A DNA stretch of 64,000 nt from Azospirillum sp. B21 (GTDB taxonomy: Bacteria > Pseudomonadota > Alphaproteobacteria > Azospirillales > Azospirillaceae): the NCBI RefSeq assembly GCF_008364825.1, contig NZ_VTTO01000001.1:1-64000 (forward strand). Reading direction: 5' to 3'. A program made the translations under genes and the position numbers. Positions 1 through 7,679 of the stretch are shown here, one piece after another. Each line of letters opens with the position of its first letter. Positions within the stretch are counted from its first letter, which is position 1. The notes below the pieces were generated by a model, which was not told where the DNA came from, ran no database searches, and saw only the letters and a list, made by a program, of their open reading frames with translations.

Positions 1-96
1 CACCGCCAAGCCGAAGCCGCTCCCGCTGACACTCCTACTTTGCTCCAGCCACTGACACTTCTACCCGGGCGCAACATATGTCCCTTCTGGCTGGGG
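1..96. other. Window edge, no gene called
   Basis: This stretch lies downstream of the minus-strand cca gene. A short open frame on the plus strand ends in TGA at 27-29 and another at 53-55. Either could be the tail of a gene that begins outside the window, but neither is long enough to judge. Confidence 0.3.
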
Positions 97-1347
97 TCAG
101 GATGGCTGCTCACCGGTCAGGCCGCGTGCCATCTCCAGGCACGCCTCCCGATCAGGCCGAAAATCCTCGGCAATCCACCAGCCTTCGATACGTTTCAGAA
201 CTTGGCCGACGGCCGGGCCGCGCGGGATGCCGAGATCCAGCAGGTCGCGGCCGGCGATCGGCAGGCGCAGCATCGGCAGGTCGCCGGCCACGGACATCGC
301 GGCGCGCAATGCGGTAAGGTCGAGCGGGCCGTCATGGATTGCGGCGGCAATCAGGAGCAGGTCGCTGAACAGCTCGCCGTCGCCAATGCGGTACAGTCCT
401 TGGCGCAATGCCTTGCGGTCGTCGGACGGCGCCAGCGCGACCGGCGGCTCGACGAGCGCCAGCAGCCGGTCGCGCTCGTGGTTGGACAGCCGGAGCGCTT
501 CCGCCGCGCGCAATGCTCCGGGGCGGTCGCTGTCCAGAACGGCCGCCAGCCGCCGGGTCGGGTCGAGCGTGATGCCGAGGTCGCGTTCGACGGCGATCAG
601 CCGGTCCAGCCGGTCGGTGTCCATCGCCTCCGGCAGCAGGTGGGCCATGATCCCCTGCCCCATCATCAGCCGCCAGACCGCCGCCGCGCAGGGCGCGGTC
701 AGCAAGCGGAACAGTTCTCCCCGCACCCGTTCGCCGGACAGGGTCGGCAAGCGCGGCGCCAACTCGCGGCAGGCGGCCAGCGCCTCGGAATCGGGTTCGC
801 CGCGGCCGTAATGGGCGTGGAAGCGGAAGAAGCGCAGCAGGCGCAGCACATCCTCCTCGATCCGCCGCCGTGCCTCGCCGACGAAGCGGACGCGGCCGGC
901 GGCAAGGTCGGCCAGACCGCCGAACGGGTCGAACATCGCGCCGTCCGGCGTGCAGCTCAGCGCATTCATCGTCAAGTCGCGGCGGGCGGCGTCCTCCACC
1001 CAATCATCGGTGAACTCGACACGGGCATGGCGGCCATCCGTCTCGACATCGCGCCGCAGCGTGGTGATCTCGTAGGGCTTTCCGTCGCACAGCGCGGTGA
1101 CGGTGCCATGGTCGATGCCGGTTGGGATCACGCGGATGCCTGCGGCCTCCAGCAGTTCCATCACCCGCTCCGGCGGAGCATGGGTGGCGATGTCGATGTC
1201 CTTCACCGGCCGGCCGAGCCACGCGTCCCGCACGCAACCGCCGACGAAGCGCGCGTCCGCGCCGCCGGCATCGAGGGCGGCGAACACCGCCCGGCTTTCG
1301 GGCGCGGTCATCCAGGGCTGGGGGGACAGGCGTGCGGCGACGGTCAT
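97..1347 (-). CDS. cca: CCA tRNA nucleotidyltransferase / poly(A) polymerase family protein
   Basis: Class II nucleotidyltransferase expected to add or repair the 3' CCA end of tRNAs in the cytoplasm. The 416-residue protein has the family head motif GGCVRDAWLG near residue 36 and the metal-binding pair in KDIDIAT near residue 49. The RRDLTMNAL motif near residue 120 belongs to the nucleotide-binding part of the head domain, followed by the helical neck and body (EEDVLRLLRFFRFHA). The length fits the family. It lies 44 bases behind the CoA pyrophosphatase gene on the same strand, in a DUF1285-NUDIX-cca order that is common in alphaproteobacteria. Sequence alone does not cleanly separate CCA-adding enzymes from poly(A) polymerases, but no other CCA enzyme is visible here. 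Confidence 0.9.
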   Translation of the reverse strand: MTVAARLSPQPWMTAPESRAVFAALDAGGADARFVGGCVRDAWLGRPVKDIDIATHAPPERVMELLEAAGIRVIPTGIDHGTVTALCDGKPYEITTLRRDVETDGRHARVEFTDDWVEDAARRDLTMNALSCTPDGAMFDPFGGLADLAAGRVRFVGEARRRIEEDVLRLLRFFRFHAHYGRGEPDSEALAACRELAPRLPTLSGERVRGELFRLLTAPCAAAVWRLMMGQGIMAHLLPEAMDTDRLDRLIAVERDLGITLDPTRRLAAVLDSDRPGALRAAEALRLSNHERDRLLALVEPPVALAPSDDRKALRQGLYRIGDGELFSDLLLIAAAIHDGPLDLTALRAAMSVAGDLPMLRLPIAGRDLLDLGIPRGPAVGQVLKRIEGWWIAEDFRPDREACLEMARGLTGEQPS

Positions 1348-1391
1348 GGCGCGGCGACGCTAACCGATTCCCGACGCGTCTTCCACCGCCG

Positions 1392-2045
1392 TCAGAGCGG
1401 GCCGGGGGATGTCCCGCCCTCCCCGGCCTCACGGGCCGCAGCACCCAGCACGTCGCGCAGGTTCACCAGCATGCCGGCGGTCGCGCCCCAGATGTAGCGC
1501 TGCGGATAGGGGAAGGCGTAGAACCAGCGCGGCTTGCCCAGGAATTCGCGGCTGTGGCGCTGCGGGTTGGACGGGTCGAGAATGAAGGACAGCGGCACCT
1601 CGAACACCTCCGCCACCTCGGTCGGGTCGGGCGTCAGGATGAAGGGCGGTGTCACCACCCCCACCACCGGCGTCACCCGGAATCCGGTGCGGGTGACGTA
1701 GGTGTCCAGCCGGCCGACGATTTCGATCCGGCCACGCTCCAGCCCGATCTCCTCCGCCGTTTCGCGCAGCGCGGTATCCTCGGGACCGTCATCCTCCGGC
1801 TCCATCCGGCCGCCGGGGAAGCTGATCTGCCCGGCATGCGCGCTCAGCGTCGCGGTGCGCTGGGTGAAGATGACCGTCAGTTCCTCCGGCCGGTCGACCA
1901 GGGGAACCAGCACCGCCGCCTCGCGCAAGGTCGTCGGCGGCCCCAGATCCGGATTCAGATCGTGGTCTCCGCGGATTTTGGCAGCGTGTTTCGGCGCCAT
2001 CCGGTTAGACCGGACCGCGTTCTCCACCGCCGCGTCGTCGCTCAT
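1392..2045 (-). CDS. CoA pyrophosphatase, NUDIX hydrolase (NudL type)
   Basis: NUDIX hydrolase of the UPF0035/CoA pyrophosphatase group, expected to split CoA and its derivatives into phosphopantetheine compounds and 3',5'-ADP. The group signature AHAGQISFPGG lies directly before the NUDIX box, whose core is RETAEEIGL. The start at 2045 gives 217 residues, typical for the family. An upstream in-frame start at 2126 would overlap the end of the DUF1285 gene by 49 bases and adds residues that do not look conserved. The gene sits between DUF1285 and cca, all on the minus strand, and is probably co-transcribed with both. The substrate is inferred from the family. Confidence 0.85.
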   Translation of the reverse strand: MSDDAAVENAVRSNRMAPKHAAKIRGDHDLNPDLGPPTTLREAAVLVPLVDRPEELTVIFTQRTATLSAHAGQISFPGGRMEPEDDGPEDTALRETAEEIGLERGRIEIVGRLDTYVTRTGFRVTPVVGVVTPPFILTPDPTEVAEVFEVPLSFILDPSNPQRHSREFLGKPRWFYAFPYPQRYIWGATAGMLVNLRDVLGAAAREAGEGGTSPGPL

Positions 2046-2077
2046 CGCCGGAAAGCGCCGGCGAACTTCCTCCAGGC

Positions 2078-2644
2078 TCAGTCGCCAGGCAGCCTGCCCA
2101 GCGCGAAGAAGACCTTGTTGCTCCATAGACCCACCTCGGACTCGCCGGTTTCGGTGCGGCGCGTCTCGCTGCGCTCCACCATGTCGTAAAACACGGGCCG
2201 CAGGATAAGCGCCTCCAGCCGGCTTCTTATCTGGATGTAGGGTGCCGGCTCCCCGGTTTCAGGGTTTACGGCCACACGGATCGGATGGTCGGGGCCGGCT
2301 TCGACCTGATGGTCGAGGTTGGTGCGGAAGGAGAGGACCTGATCGGCCCCACTGCCCGCCACCGTCATCTCCACCGCGACGAAGGGTGCGTCCTCCACCA
2401 CGATCCGGCCGCGTTCGACCGGCGTGATCAGCCAGTAATCGCCCTCGTCGTCGCGCTGCAGGACGGTTGAGAACAGCTTCGCCAACTCGATCCGGCGGAT
2501 CGGATCGCCATTGTGGAACCAGGTGCCGTCGCGCGCAATGCGGATGTCGTACTGCTCCAACGTCGGAGTGCGTCCCAGCGCGGCCGGAACATCCACCGGT
2601 GTTTCCGATACGGTTGGCCCATCTGCGCGCTTGTCTTTCGCCAT
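2078..2644 (-). CDS. DUF1285 domain-containing protein
   Basis: Protein of about 188 residues matching the DUF1285 family, whose biochemical role is not established. Recognisable pieces are the N-terminal IRIARDGTWFHNGDPI stretch and the central WLITPVERGRIVVEDAPF stretch. It has no signal peptide or membrane segment and is presumably cytoplasmic. The start at 2644 was chosen because an AAGG stretch lies upstream and family members begin at a similar distance from the conserved block; GTG at 2707 or ATG at 2692 would lengthen it. It is the first gene of a minus-strand set with the NUDIX hydrolase and cca, and is divergent from moxR. Confidence 0.75.
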   Translation of the reverse strand: MAKDKRADGPTVSETPVDVPAALGRTPTLEQYDIRIARDGTWFHNGDPIRRIELAKLFSTVLQRDDEGDYWLITPVERGRIVVEDAPFVAVEMTVAGSGADQVLSFRTNLDHQVEAGPDHPIRVAVNPETGEPAPYIQIRSRLEALILRPVFYDMVERSETRRTETGESEVGLWSNKVFFALGRLPGD

Positions 2645-2903
2645 TGCGTTACCGACCTTCATGGAATTGGGAACCGTTTTGTCCCCGAACATGCGTATTT
2701 TCGCCACACTCGACCGCTAGGTCCACTCCAATGGTCCGCCGGCCCTACCCGCTCCGGCAGCGGGATCCGGAAAATGGGTGTCGACAACGCGCAGGAACAG
2801 GGCCAACCATGCGGATCCCGTGTTTCCCGTCGCGGACGACCGCGACTGCCACGCCGAACCGTCCCATTCCTGGGCCAGCCCATCATCGGGGGAGCAGCAG
2901 ACC

Positions 2904-3929
2904 TTGAGCGCACAGGACATCCTGAGGGGGCAGCCACCCGTGCCGGAGGACCCGCAACGGCTGATGGAGGAGATCGAGGCGCTTGGCGACCGTCTGGCGT
3001 CCGTCCGCGACCGCATCGGCCGCGTGATCTTCGGCCAGCAGGAGGTGATCGACCGAACGCTGGTCACGCTGCTTGCGGGCGGCCATGTGCTGCTGATCGG
3101 CGTTCCCGGCCTCGCCAAGACGCGGCTGGTGGAAACGCTTGGCATCGTGCTGGGTCTCGCCGAAAAGCGCATCCAGTGCACGCCCGACCTGATGCCCGCC
3201 GACATCCTGGGCTCCGAAGTGCTGGAGGAGGGCGAGAACGGCCGCCGGTCCTTCCGCTTCCTGCCCGGCCCGGTGTTCAGCCAGCTTCTGATGGCGGACG
3301 AGATCAACCGCGCCAGCCCGCGCACCCAGTCGGCGCTGCTGCAGGCGATGCAGGAGCATCGCGTGTCGGTCGCCGGCCAGTACCATCCCCTGCCCCAGCC
3401 CTTCCACGTCCTGGCGACCCAGAACCCGCTGGAGCAGGAGGGCACCTACCCGCTGCCGGAAGCCCAGCTCGACCGCTTCCTGATGCAGATCGACGTCGAA
3501 TATCCGGACCGAGAGGCCGAGCGCCGGATGATGATCGCCACCACCGGTTCCGCCGACGAGCGCGCGGTGACGGTGCTGTCCGCGGCCGACCTGCAGGCGG
3601 CGCAGCGCCTCGTCCGCCGCGTTCCGGTGGGTGAAGGGGTGGTCGACGGCATCCTCGACCTCGTGCGACGCGGCCGGCCGGAAATGTCGGAGCTGATGGA
3701 GGTGCGCCAGCATGTCGCCTGGGGTCCCGGCCCGCGTGCCAGCCAGTCGTTGATGCTCGCCGCCCGCGCCCGCGCGGTGCTGGACGGCCGGCTGTCGCCC
3801 TCGCTGGACGACGTGGTGGCATTGGCCAAGCCGATCCTGAAGCACCGCATGGCGCTGAATTTCGCCGCGCGGGCCGACGGGGTGACGCTGGACGACGTCA
3901 TCGACCGCCTCTGCGCGCCTCTGACGTAA
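2904..3929 (+). CDS. MoxR-family AAA+ ATPase
   Basis: MoxR AAA+ ATPase, a chaperone-like protein that usually works with vWA-type partners in maturing or modulating envelope proteins or enzymes. Walker A is GVPGLAKT near residue 66 and Walker B is LLMADEIN, followed by the MoxR-typical SPRTQSALLQAMQE and the NPLEQEGTYPLPEAQLDRF stretch. I chose TTG at 2904 because GGGGGAG lies ten bases upstream; this gives 341 residues, normal for the family. The ATG at 2778 would add 42 low-complexity residues. It heads an operon with the DUF58 protein (19-base gap) and two large membrane proteins. The client is unknown. Confidence 0.92.
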   Translation: MSAQDILRGQPPVPEDPQRLMEEIEALGDRLASVRDRIGRVIFGQQEVIDRTLVTLLAGGHVLLIGVPGLAKTRLVETLGIVLGLAEKRIQCTPDLMPADILGSEVLEEGENGRRSFRFLPGPVFSQLLMADEINRASPRTQSALLQAMQEHRVSVAGQYHPLPQPFHVLATQNPLEQEGTYPLPEAQLDRFLMQIDVEYPDREAERRMMIATTGSADERAVTVLSAADLQAAQRLVRRVPVGEGVVDGILDLVRRGRPEMSELMEVRQHVAWGPGPRASQSLMLAARARAVLDGRLSPSLDDVVALAKPILKHRMALNFAARADGVTLDDVIDRLCAPLT

Positions 3930-3948
3930 CCCCTGGAGCGGAGCCGCG

Positions 3949-4860
3949 ATGCCGCGAAGCCCTCAGCAGAAGACCCAGGCGGCGACGACGCTGCTCGCCC
4001 GGCATCGCGCGGAGGAGCTTGCCTCCGCCCTACCCCCGCTCCTGGTCGCGGCGGAGCGGGTGGCCGCCACCGTCGCCCAGGGCGTGCACGGCCGGCGCCG
4101 CGTCGGGCTGGGCGAGACCTTCTGGCAGTTCCGCCGCTACCAGCCCGGCGACGCGCCGTCGATGATCGACTGGCGCCAGTCAGCCAAGACCCAGCCGGTC
4201 TATGTGCGCGAGAATGAATGGGAAGCGGCGCAGAGCGTCTGGCTGTGGCGCGACCGCTCGCCCTCCATGGATTTCCGATCCGCCACCGGCCTGCCGACCA
4301 AGCGCGAGCGGGCCGACCTGCTGACGCTCGCCACCGCCGTCCTGTTGGCGCGCGGCGGCGAGCGTGTGGCGCTGCTGAACAGCGGCGTGCGTCCCGACCA
4401 CGGCAAGACCGCCATCGACCGCATCGCCCGGCTGATGACCGACCCGCGCGCCGCCGCGTCGCCGGATCCCCTGCCGCGGGTGGAGCCCCTGCCCCGCCAT
4501 GCCCAGACGGTGCTGTTCGGCGACCTGCTGTCCCCTTTGCCGGAAATCCATGCCGCCGTCGCCGGGCTGACCGGGCGCGGCCTGCGCGGACATCTGGTCC
4601 AGATCCTCGATCCGGCGGAAGAGACGCTGCCCTATGACGGCCGCGTCGATTTCCATGGCTTGGAGGGCGAACAGAACCTGCTGGTTCCACGTGTGGAGGC
4701 GGTTCGCGAGGCCTACCGCGAGCGGCTGAAGGCACAGCAGGACGGCTTGGCCGCGCTTGCCCGCACCGCAGGATGGAGCTTCGCCGTCCACCGCACCGAC
4801 CGTTCCCCGCAATCGGCGCTGCTCACCCTATGGGGTGCGATGGCGATGGAGGCGGTGTGA
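3949..4860 (+). CDS. DUF58 domain-containing protein
   Basis: DUF58 proteins are the usual partners of MoxR ATPases and carry a vWA-like fold. The 303-residue protein has the hallmark block FRRYQPGDAPSMIDWR near residue 63, followed by a region resembling the start of a vWA domain (VWLWRDRSPSMDF), in which DRSPS keeps the DxSxS order of a metal-ion-dependent adhesion site. No signal peptide or clear membrane helix is present, so it is probably cytoplasmic or membrane-peripheral. It follows moxR closely and precedes the BatA-like protein. The function is inferred from the conserved gene set, not from any specific catalytic residue. Confidence 0.88.
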   Translation: MPRSPQQKTQAATTLLARHRAEELASALPPLLVAAERVAATVAQGVHGRRRVGLGETFWQFRRYQPGDAPSMIDWRQSAKTQPVYVRENEWEAAQSVWLWRDRSPSMDFRSATGLPTKRERADLLTLATAVLLARGGERVALLNSGVRPDHGKTAIDRIARLMTDPRAAASPDPLPRVEPLPRHAQTVLFGDLLSPLPEIHAAVAGLTGRGLRGHLVQILDPAEETLPYDGRVDFHGLEGEQNLLVPRVEAVREAYRERLKAQQDGLAALARTAGWSFAVHRTDRSPQSALLTLWGAMAMEAV

Positions 4861-4894
4861 AGCGGCGGACGGCGTCCCATACTCATGAACGGTC

Positions 4895-4920
4895 GTCATC
4901 TCCGCGCAGGCGCGGATGAC
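4895..4920. repeat. Short palindromic element between operon genes
   Basis: GTCATC at 4895-4900 and CCGCG at 4902-4906 pair with CGCGG at 4911-4915 and ATGAC at 4916-4920, with one unpaired T in the left arm and a four-base loop. It resembles the GTCATCCCCGCG-type dispersed palindromes found in many proteobacterial genomes. It lies in the 95-base gap between the DUF58 gene and the next gene of the operon and could protect or attenuate the transcript. The genome-wide copy number cannot be seen from this window. Confidence 0.5.
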
Positions 4921-4955
4921 CGACTTCCGCCCCTCCCCCTCTTGAAGACGCGCCA

Positions 4956-7679
4956 ATGCTGGGTCTCGGACCGATCGCCTTCGCCGCCCCCTGGGTCTTG
5001 ACCGCACTGGCCGCCTTGCCGGTCCTGTGGTGGCTGTTGCGCGTCACGCCTCCGGCGCCGCGCGCCGTTCAGTTTCCGGCCATCCGCCTGCTGCGCGACC
5101 TGACCGCGCAGGAGGAGACGCCGGCCCGGACGCCATGGTGGCTCCTGCTTCTGCGGCTGATCGTGGCGGCGCTGATCATCCTGGCGCTGGCCGGGCCACT
5201 GCTGAACCCGCGGGCAGCGCTGCCGGGCGGCGGGCCGCTTCTGCTGGTCGTCGACAATGGCTGGGCCGCCGGGCGCGACTGGCCGACGCGCAAGCGCACG
5301 ATGGACGAGTTGATCGCCCAGGCCGAGCGCCAGCAACGCCCGGTCATCCTGCTGCCGACCGCCCCGCCGGCGGACGGCCAGCCGATCCATGCCAGCGCCG
5401 TCCTGCCCGCCACCGAGGCCCGGCGTCTGGCCCAGGCGATGGCTCCCCTGCCCTGGCCCACCGACCGCGCCGCGGCGCTGGAGGCGTTGAAGGCGGTCGC
5501 GGCCCAGACAAACGGCAGCGGTTCCATCCATGCGGTTTGGCTCAGCGACGGTGTCGGCGACGGCCGTGCCGCGGCGCTGGCCGCCGGGCTGCAGCGGTTG
5601 GGTTCCGCCGACGTGCTCGACGATTCGGCCGAGCGCCCGCCTCATCTGCTGCTTCCGCCGTCGAGCGAGGGCACGGTGCTGACCGCCCGCATCGTCCGCG
5701 CCGACCCGTCCCGGCCGGAGCCGGTGACCGTCCGCCTCACCGCCGCCGACGGCCGTCTGCTGACCCGCCAGACCGTGGCTTTCGAGCCCGGCCAGAAGAT
5801 TCGCGAAGTGCGCCTCGACGTGCCCACCGAGCTGCGCAACGACGCCGCCGCCCTGCGGGTGGAGGGCGACACCACCGCCGGCGCCACCGTGCTGCTGGAC
5901 GAGCGTTGGCGCCGCCGCCCGGTCGGGCTAGTCTCCGGCCGGTCGGAGGGGGAAAGCCAGCCGCTGCTGTCGGACCTCTATTACCTTGAACGTGCCCTGT
6001 CGCCCTACAACGAGGTGCGGCGCGGCGACACGCTGGACCTGCTGAAGCGCGATCTTGCCGTGCTGATCCTGTCCGACATCGGCGCCCTGACCGGCAGCGA
6101 GGTGCAGGACATCGAGGATTGGGTGAAGAAGGGCGGCGTGCTGCTGCGCTTCGCCGGGCCGCGTCTGGCCCAGCATGCCGATACCCTGGTGCCGGTCCGG
6201 CTGCGCATCGGCGACCGTGCGCTGGGCGGCGCCCTGTCCTGGTCTGAGCCGGCGCGGCTGCAGCCCTTCCCGGCCAAGTCGCCCTTCGAAGGGCTGGCGA
6301 TCCCCGCCGACGTCCAGGTCAACCGGCAGGTTTTGGCCGAACCGGCGCTGGATCTGGCCGACCGAACCTGGGCGCGTCTGGCTGACGGCACGCCGCTGGT
6401 GACCTCGCAGAAGCGCGGCGACGGCTGGATCGTGCTGGTCCATACCACGGCCAATCCGGACTGGTCGAACCTGGCGCTGTCCGGCCTGTATGTCGACATG
6501 CTGCGCCGTCTGGTGGCGCTCAGCGGCGGCGTGACGGGAACGGCGGCGACCACCTCACTCGACCCGGTGGAGGTTCTGGACGGCACCGGTCGGCTTGTTC
6601 CGCCGCCGCCCACCGCCTTCCCGATCCCCGGCAATGCCGGCGCCGACGTGATCGGGCCGCGCCATCCGCCGGGCTTCTACGGGACCGACGATGCCCGCCG
6701 CGCCCTGAACCTGTCCTCCGCCGTCACCACCATCGACCCGCTGCCGCCCATGCCGGCCGGCGTCGGCCGCGACGGCTATGGCGGCCGGGGCGAGGTTCCC
6801 TTGAAGCCGTCGCTGCTGGCGGCGGCGCTCGCCCTGCTGTCCATTGATTTGCTGATCGCGCTGGCGCTCCGCGGCCTGCTGCGCACGCCCCGCCTGCGCC
6901 GTGGAGCCGGCGGGGCGGCGGCCGGGCTGCTGCTGGCGGTGGCGCTCGCCACCGCACCTCATCCGGTCCGGGCGCAGGACCAGGAAAACGCGGTCAAGGT
7001 GACGGCGGAGACCTACCTCGCCTACGTCCAGACCGGCGACAGCGGGGTCGACGACACCTCCCGCGCCGGACTGGAGGGGCTGGTCAGCGTGCTCGGCCTG
7101 CGCACGGCGGTGGAGGCGGCGGGAGCGGTCGGCGTCGATCCGGAGCGGGACGAGCTGGCCTTCTATCCCCTGCTCTACTGGCCCGTCTCCGACCGGCAGA
7201 GGCCGCTGTCGGATCAGGCGCGCCAGCGGGTGAACGAGTACATGCGCAGCGGCGGCACCATCCTCTTCGACACCCGCGACCAGGCGCCGGGCGGCGGTTC
7301 AGGCATTCTGCAGCGTCTGGTCCAGGGGCTGGACATCCCGCCGCTGGCCCCGGTGCCACAGGACCATGTTCTGCGCAAGTCCTTCTACCTGCTGACCGAC
7401 TTCCCCGGACGGCAGGCAGGCGGCCAGCTGTGGATCGAGGCGCGGGAGGGGCCGGCGAATGACGGAGTCTCCTCCGTCGTGATCGGCGGCAACGACTGGG
7501 CCGCCGCCTGGGCGGTCGGCCGCAACGGCCAGCCGATGTACGCGGTCATCCCCGGCGGCGAGCGCCAGCGCGAGATGGCCTATCGCTTCGGCGTGAATGT
7601 CGTGATGTACGCCCTGACCGGCAACTACAAGGCCGATCAGGTCCATGTGCCCGCCATCCTGGAAAGGTTCGGCCAGTAA
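4956..7679 (+). CDS. BatA N-terminal / DUF4159 domain membrane protein
   Basis: Large protein of 907 residues. It starts with a BatA-type N-terminal region: two hydrophobic helices near residues 6-27 and 55-80 flanking the PRAVQFPAIRLLRDL stretch. A vWA-like segment follows in which the metal site is degenerate (VVDNGWAAG in place of DxSxS). The middle part contains glutamine-amidotransferase-like strands (VLILSDIGALTG). Two further hydrophobic segments near 620-675 precede a C-terminal DUF4159 domain, marked by ELAFYPLLYWPV and GGTILFDTRDQ. The likely topology places DUF4159 outside the cytoplasm. It is third in the moxR operon, and its stop overlaps the next start by one base. The role is inferred as a membrane partner of the MoxR/DUF58 pair. 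Confidence 0.85.
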   Translation: MLGLGPIAFAAPWVLTALAALPVLWWLLRVTPPAPRAVQFPAIRLLRDLTAQEETPARTPWWLLLLRLIVAALIILALAGPLLNPRAALPGGGPLLLVVDNGWAAGRDWPTRKRTMDELIAQAERQQRPVILLPTAPPADGQPIHASAVLPATEARRLAQAMAPLPWPTDRAAALEALKAVAAQTNGSGSIHAVWLSDGVGDGRAAALAAGLQRLGSADVLDDSAERPPHLLLPPSSEGTVLTARIVRADPSRPEPVTVRLTAADGRLLTRQTVAFEPGQKIREVRLDVPTELRNDAAALRVEGDTTAGATVLLDERWRRRPVGLVSGRSEGESQPLLSDLYYLERALSPYNEVRRGDTLDLLKRDLAVLILSDIGALTGSEVQDIEDWVKKGGVLLRFAGPRLAQHADTLVPVRLRIGDRALGGALSWSEPARLQPFPAKSPFEGLAIPADVQVNRQVLAEPALDLADRTWARLADGTPLVTSQKRGDGWIVLVHTTANPDWSNLALSGLYVDMLRRLVALSGGVTGTAATTSLDPVEVLDGTGRLVPPPPTAFPIPGNAGADVIGPRHPPGFYGTDDARRALNLSSAVTTIDPLPPMPAGVGRDGYGGRGEVPLKPSLLAAALALLSIDLLIALALRGLLRTPRLRRGAGGAAAGLLLAVALATAPHPVRAQDQENAVKVTAETYLAYVQTGDSGVDDTSRAGLEGLVSVLGLRTAVEAAGAVGVDPERDELAFYPLLYWPVSDRQRPLSDQARQRVNEYMRSGGTILFDTRDQAPGGGSGILQRLVQGLDIPPLAPVPQDHVLRKSFYLLTDFPGRQAGGQLWIEAREGPANDGVSSVVIGGNDWAAAWAVGRNGQPMYAVIPGGERQREMAYRFGVNVVMYALTGNYKADQVHVPAILERFGQ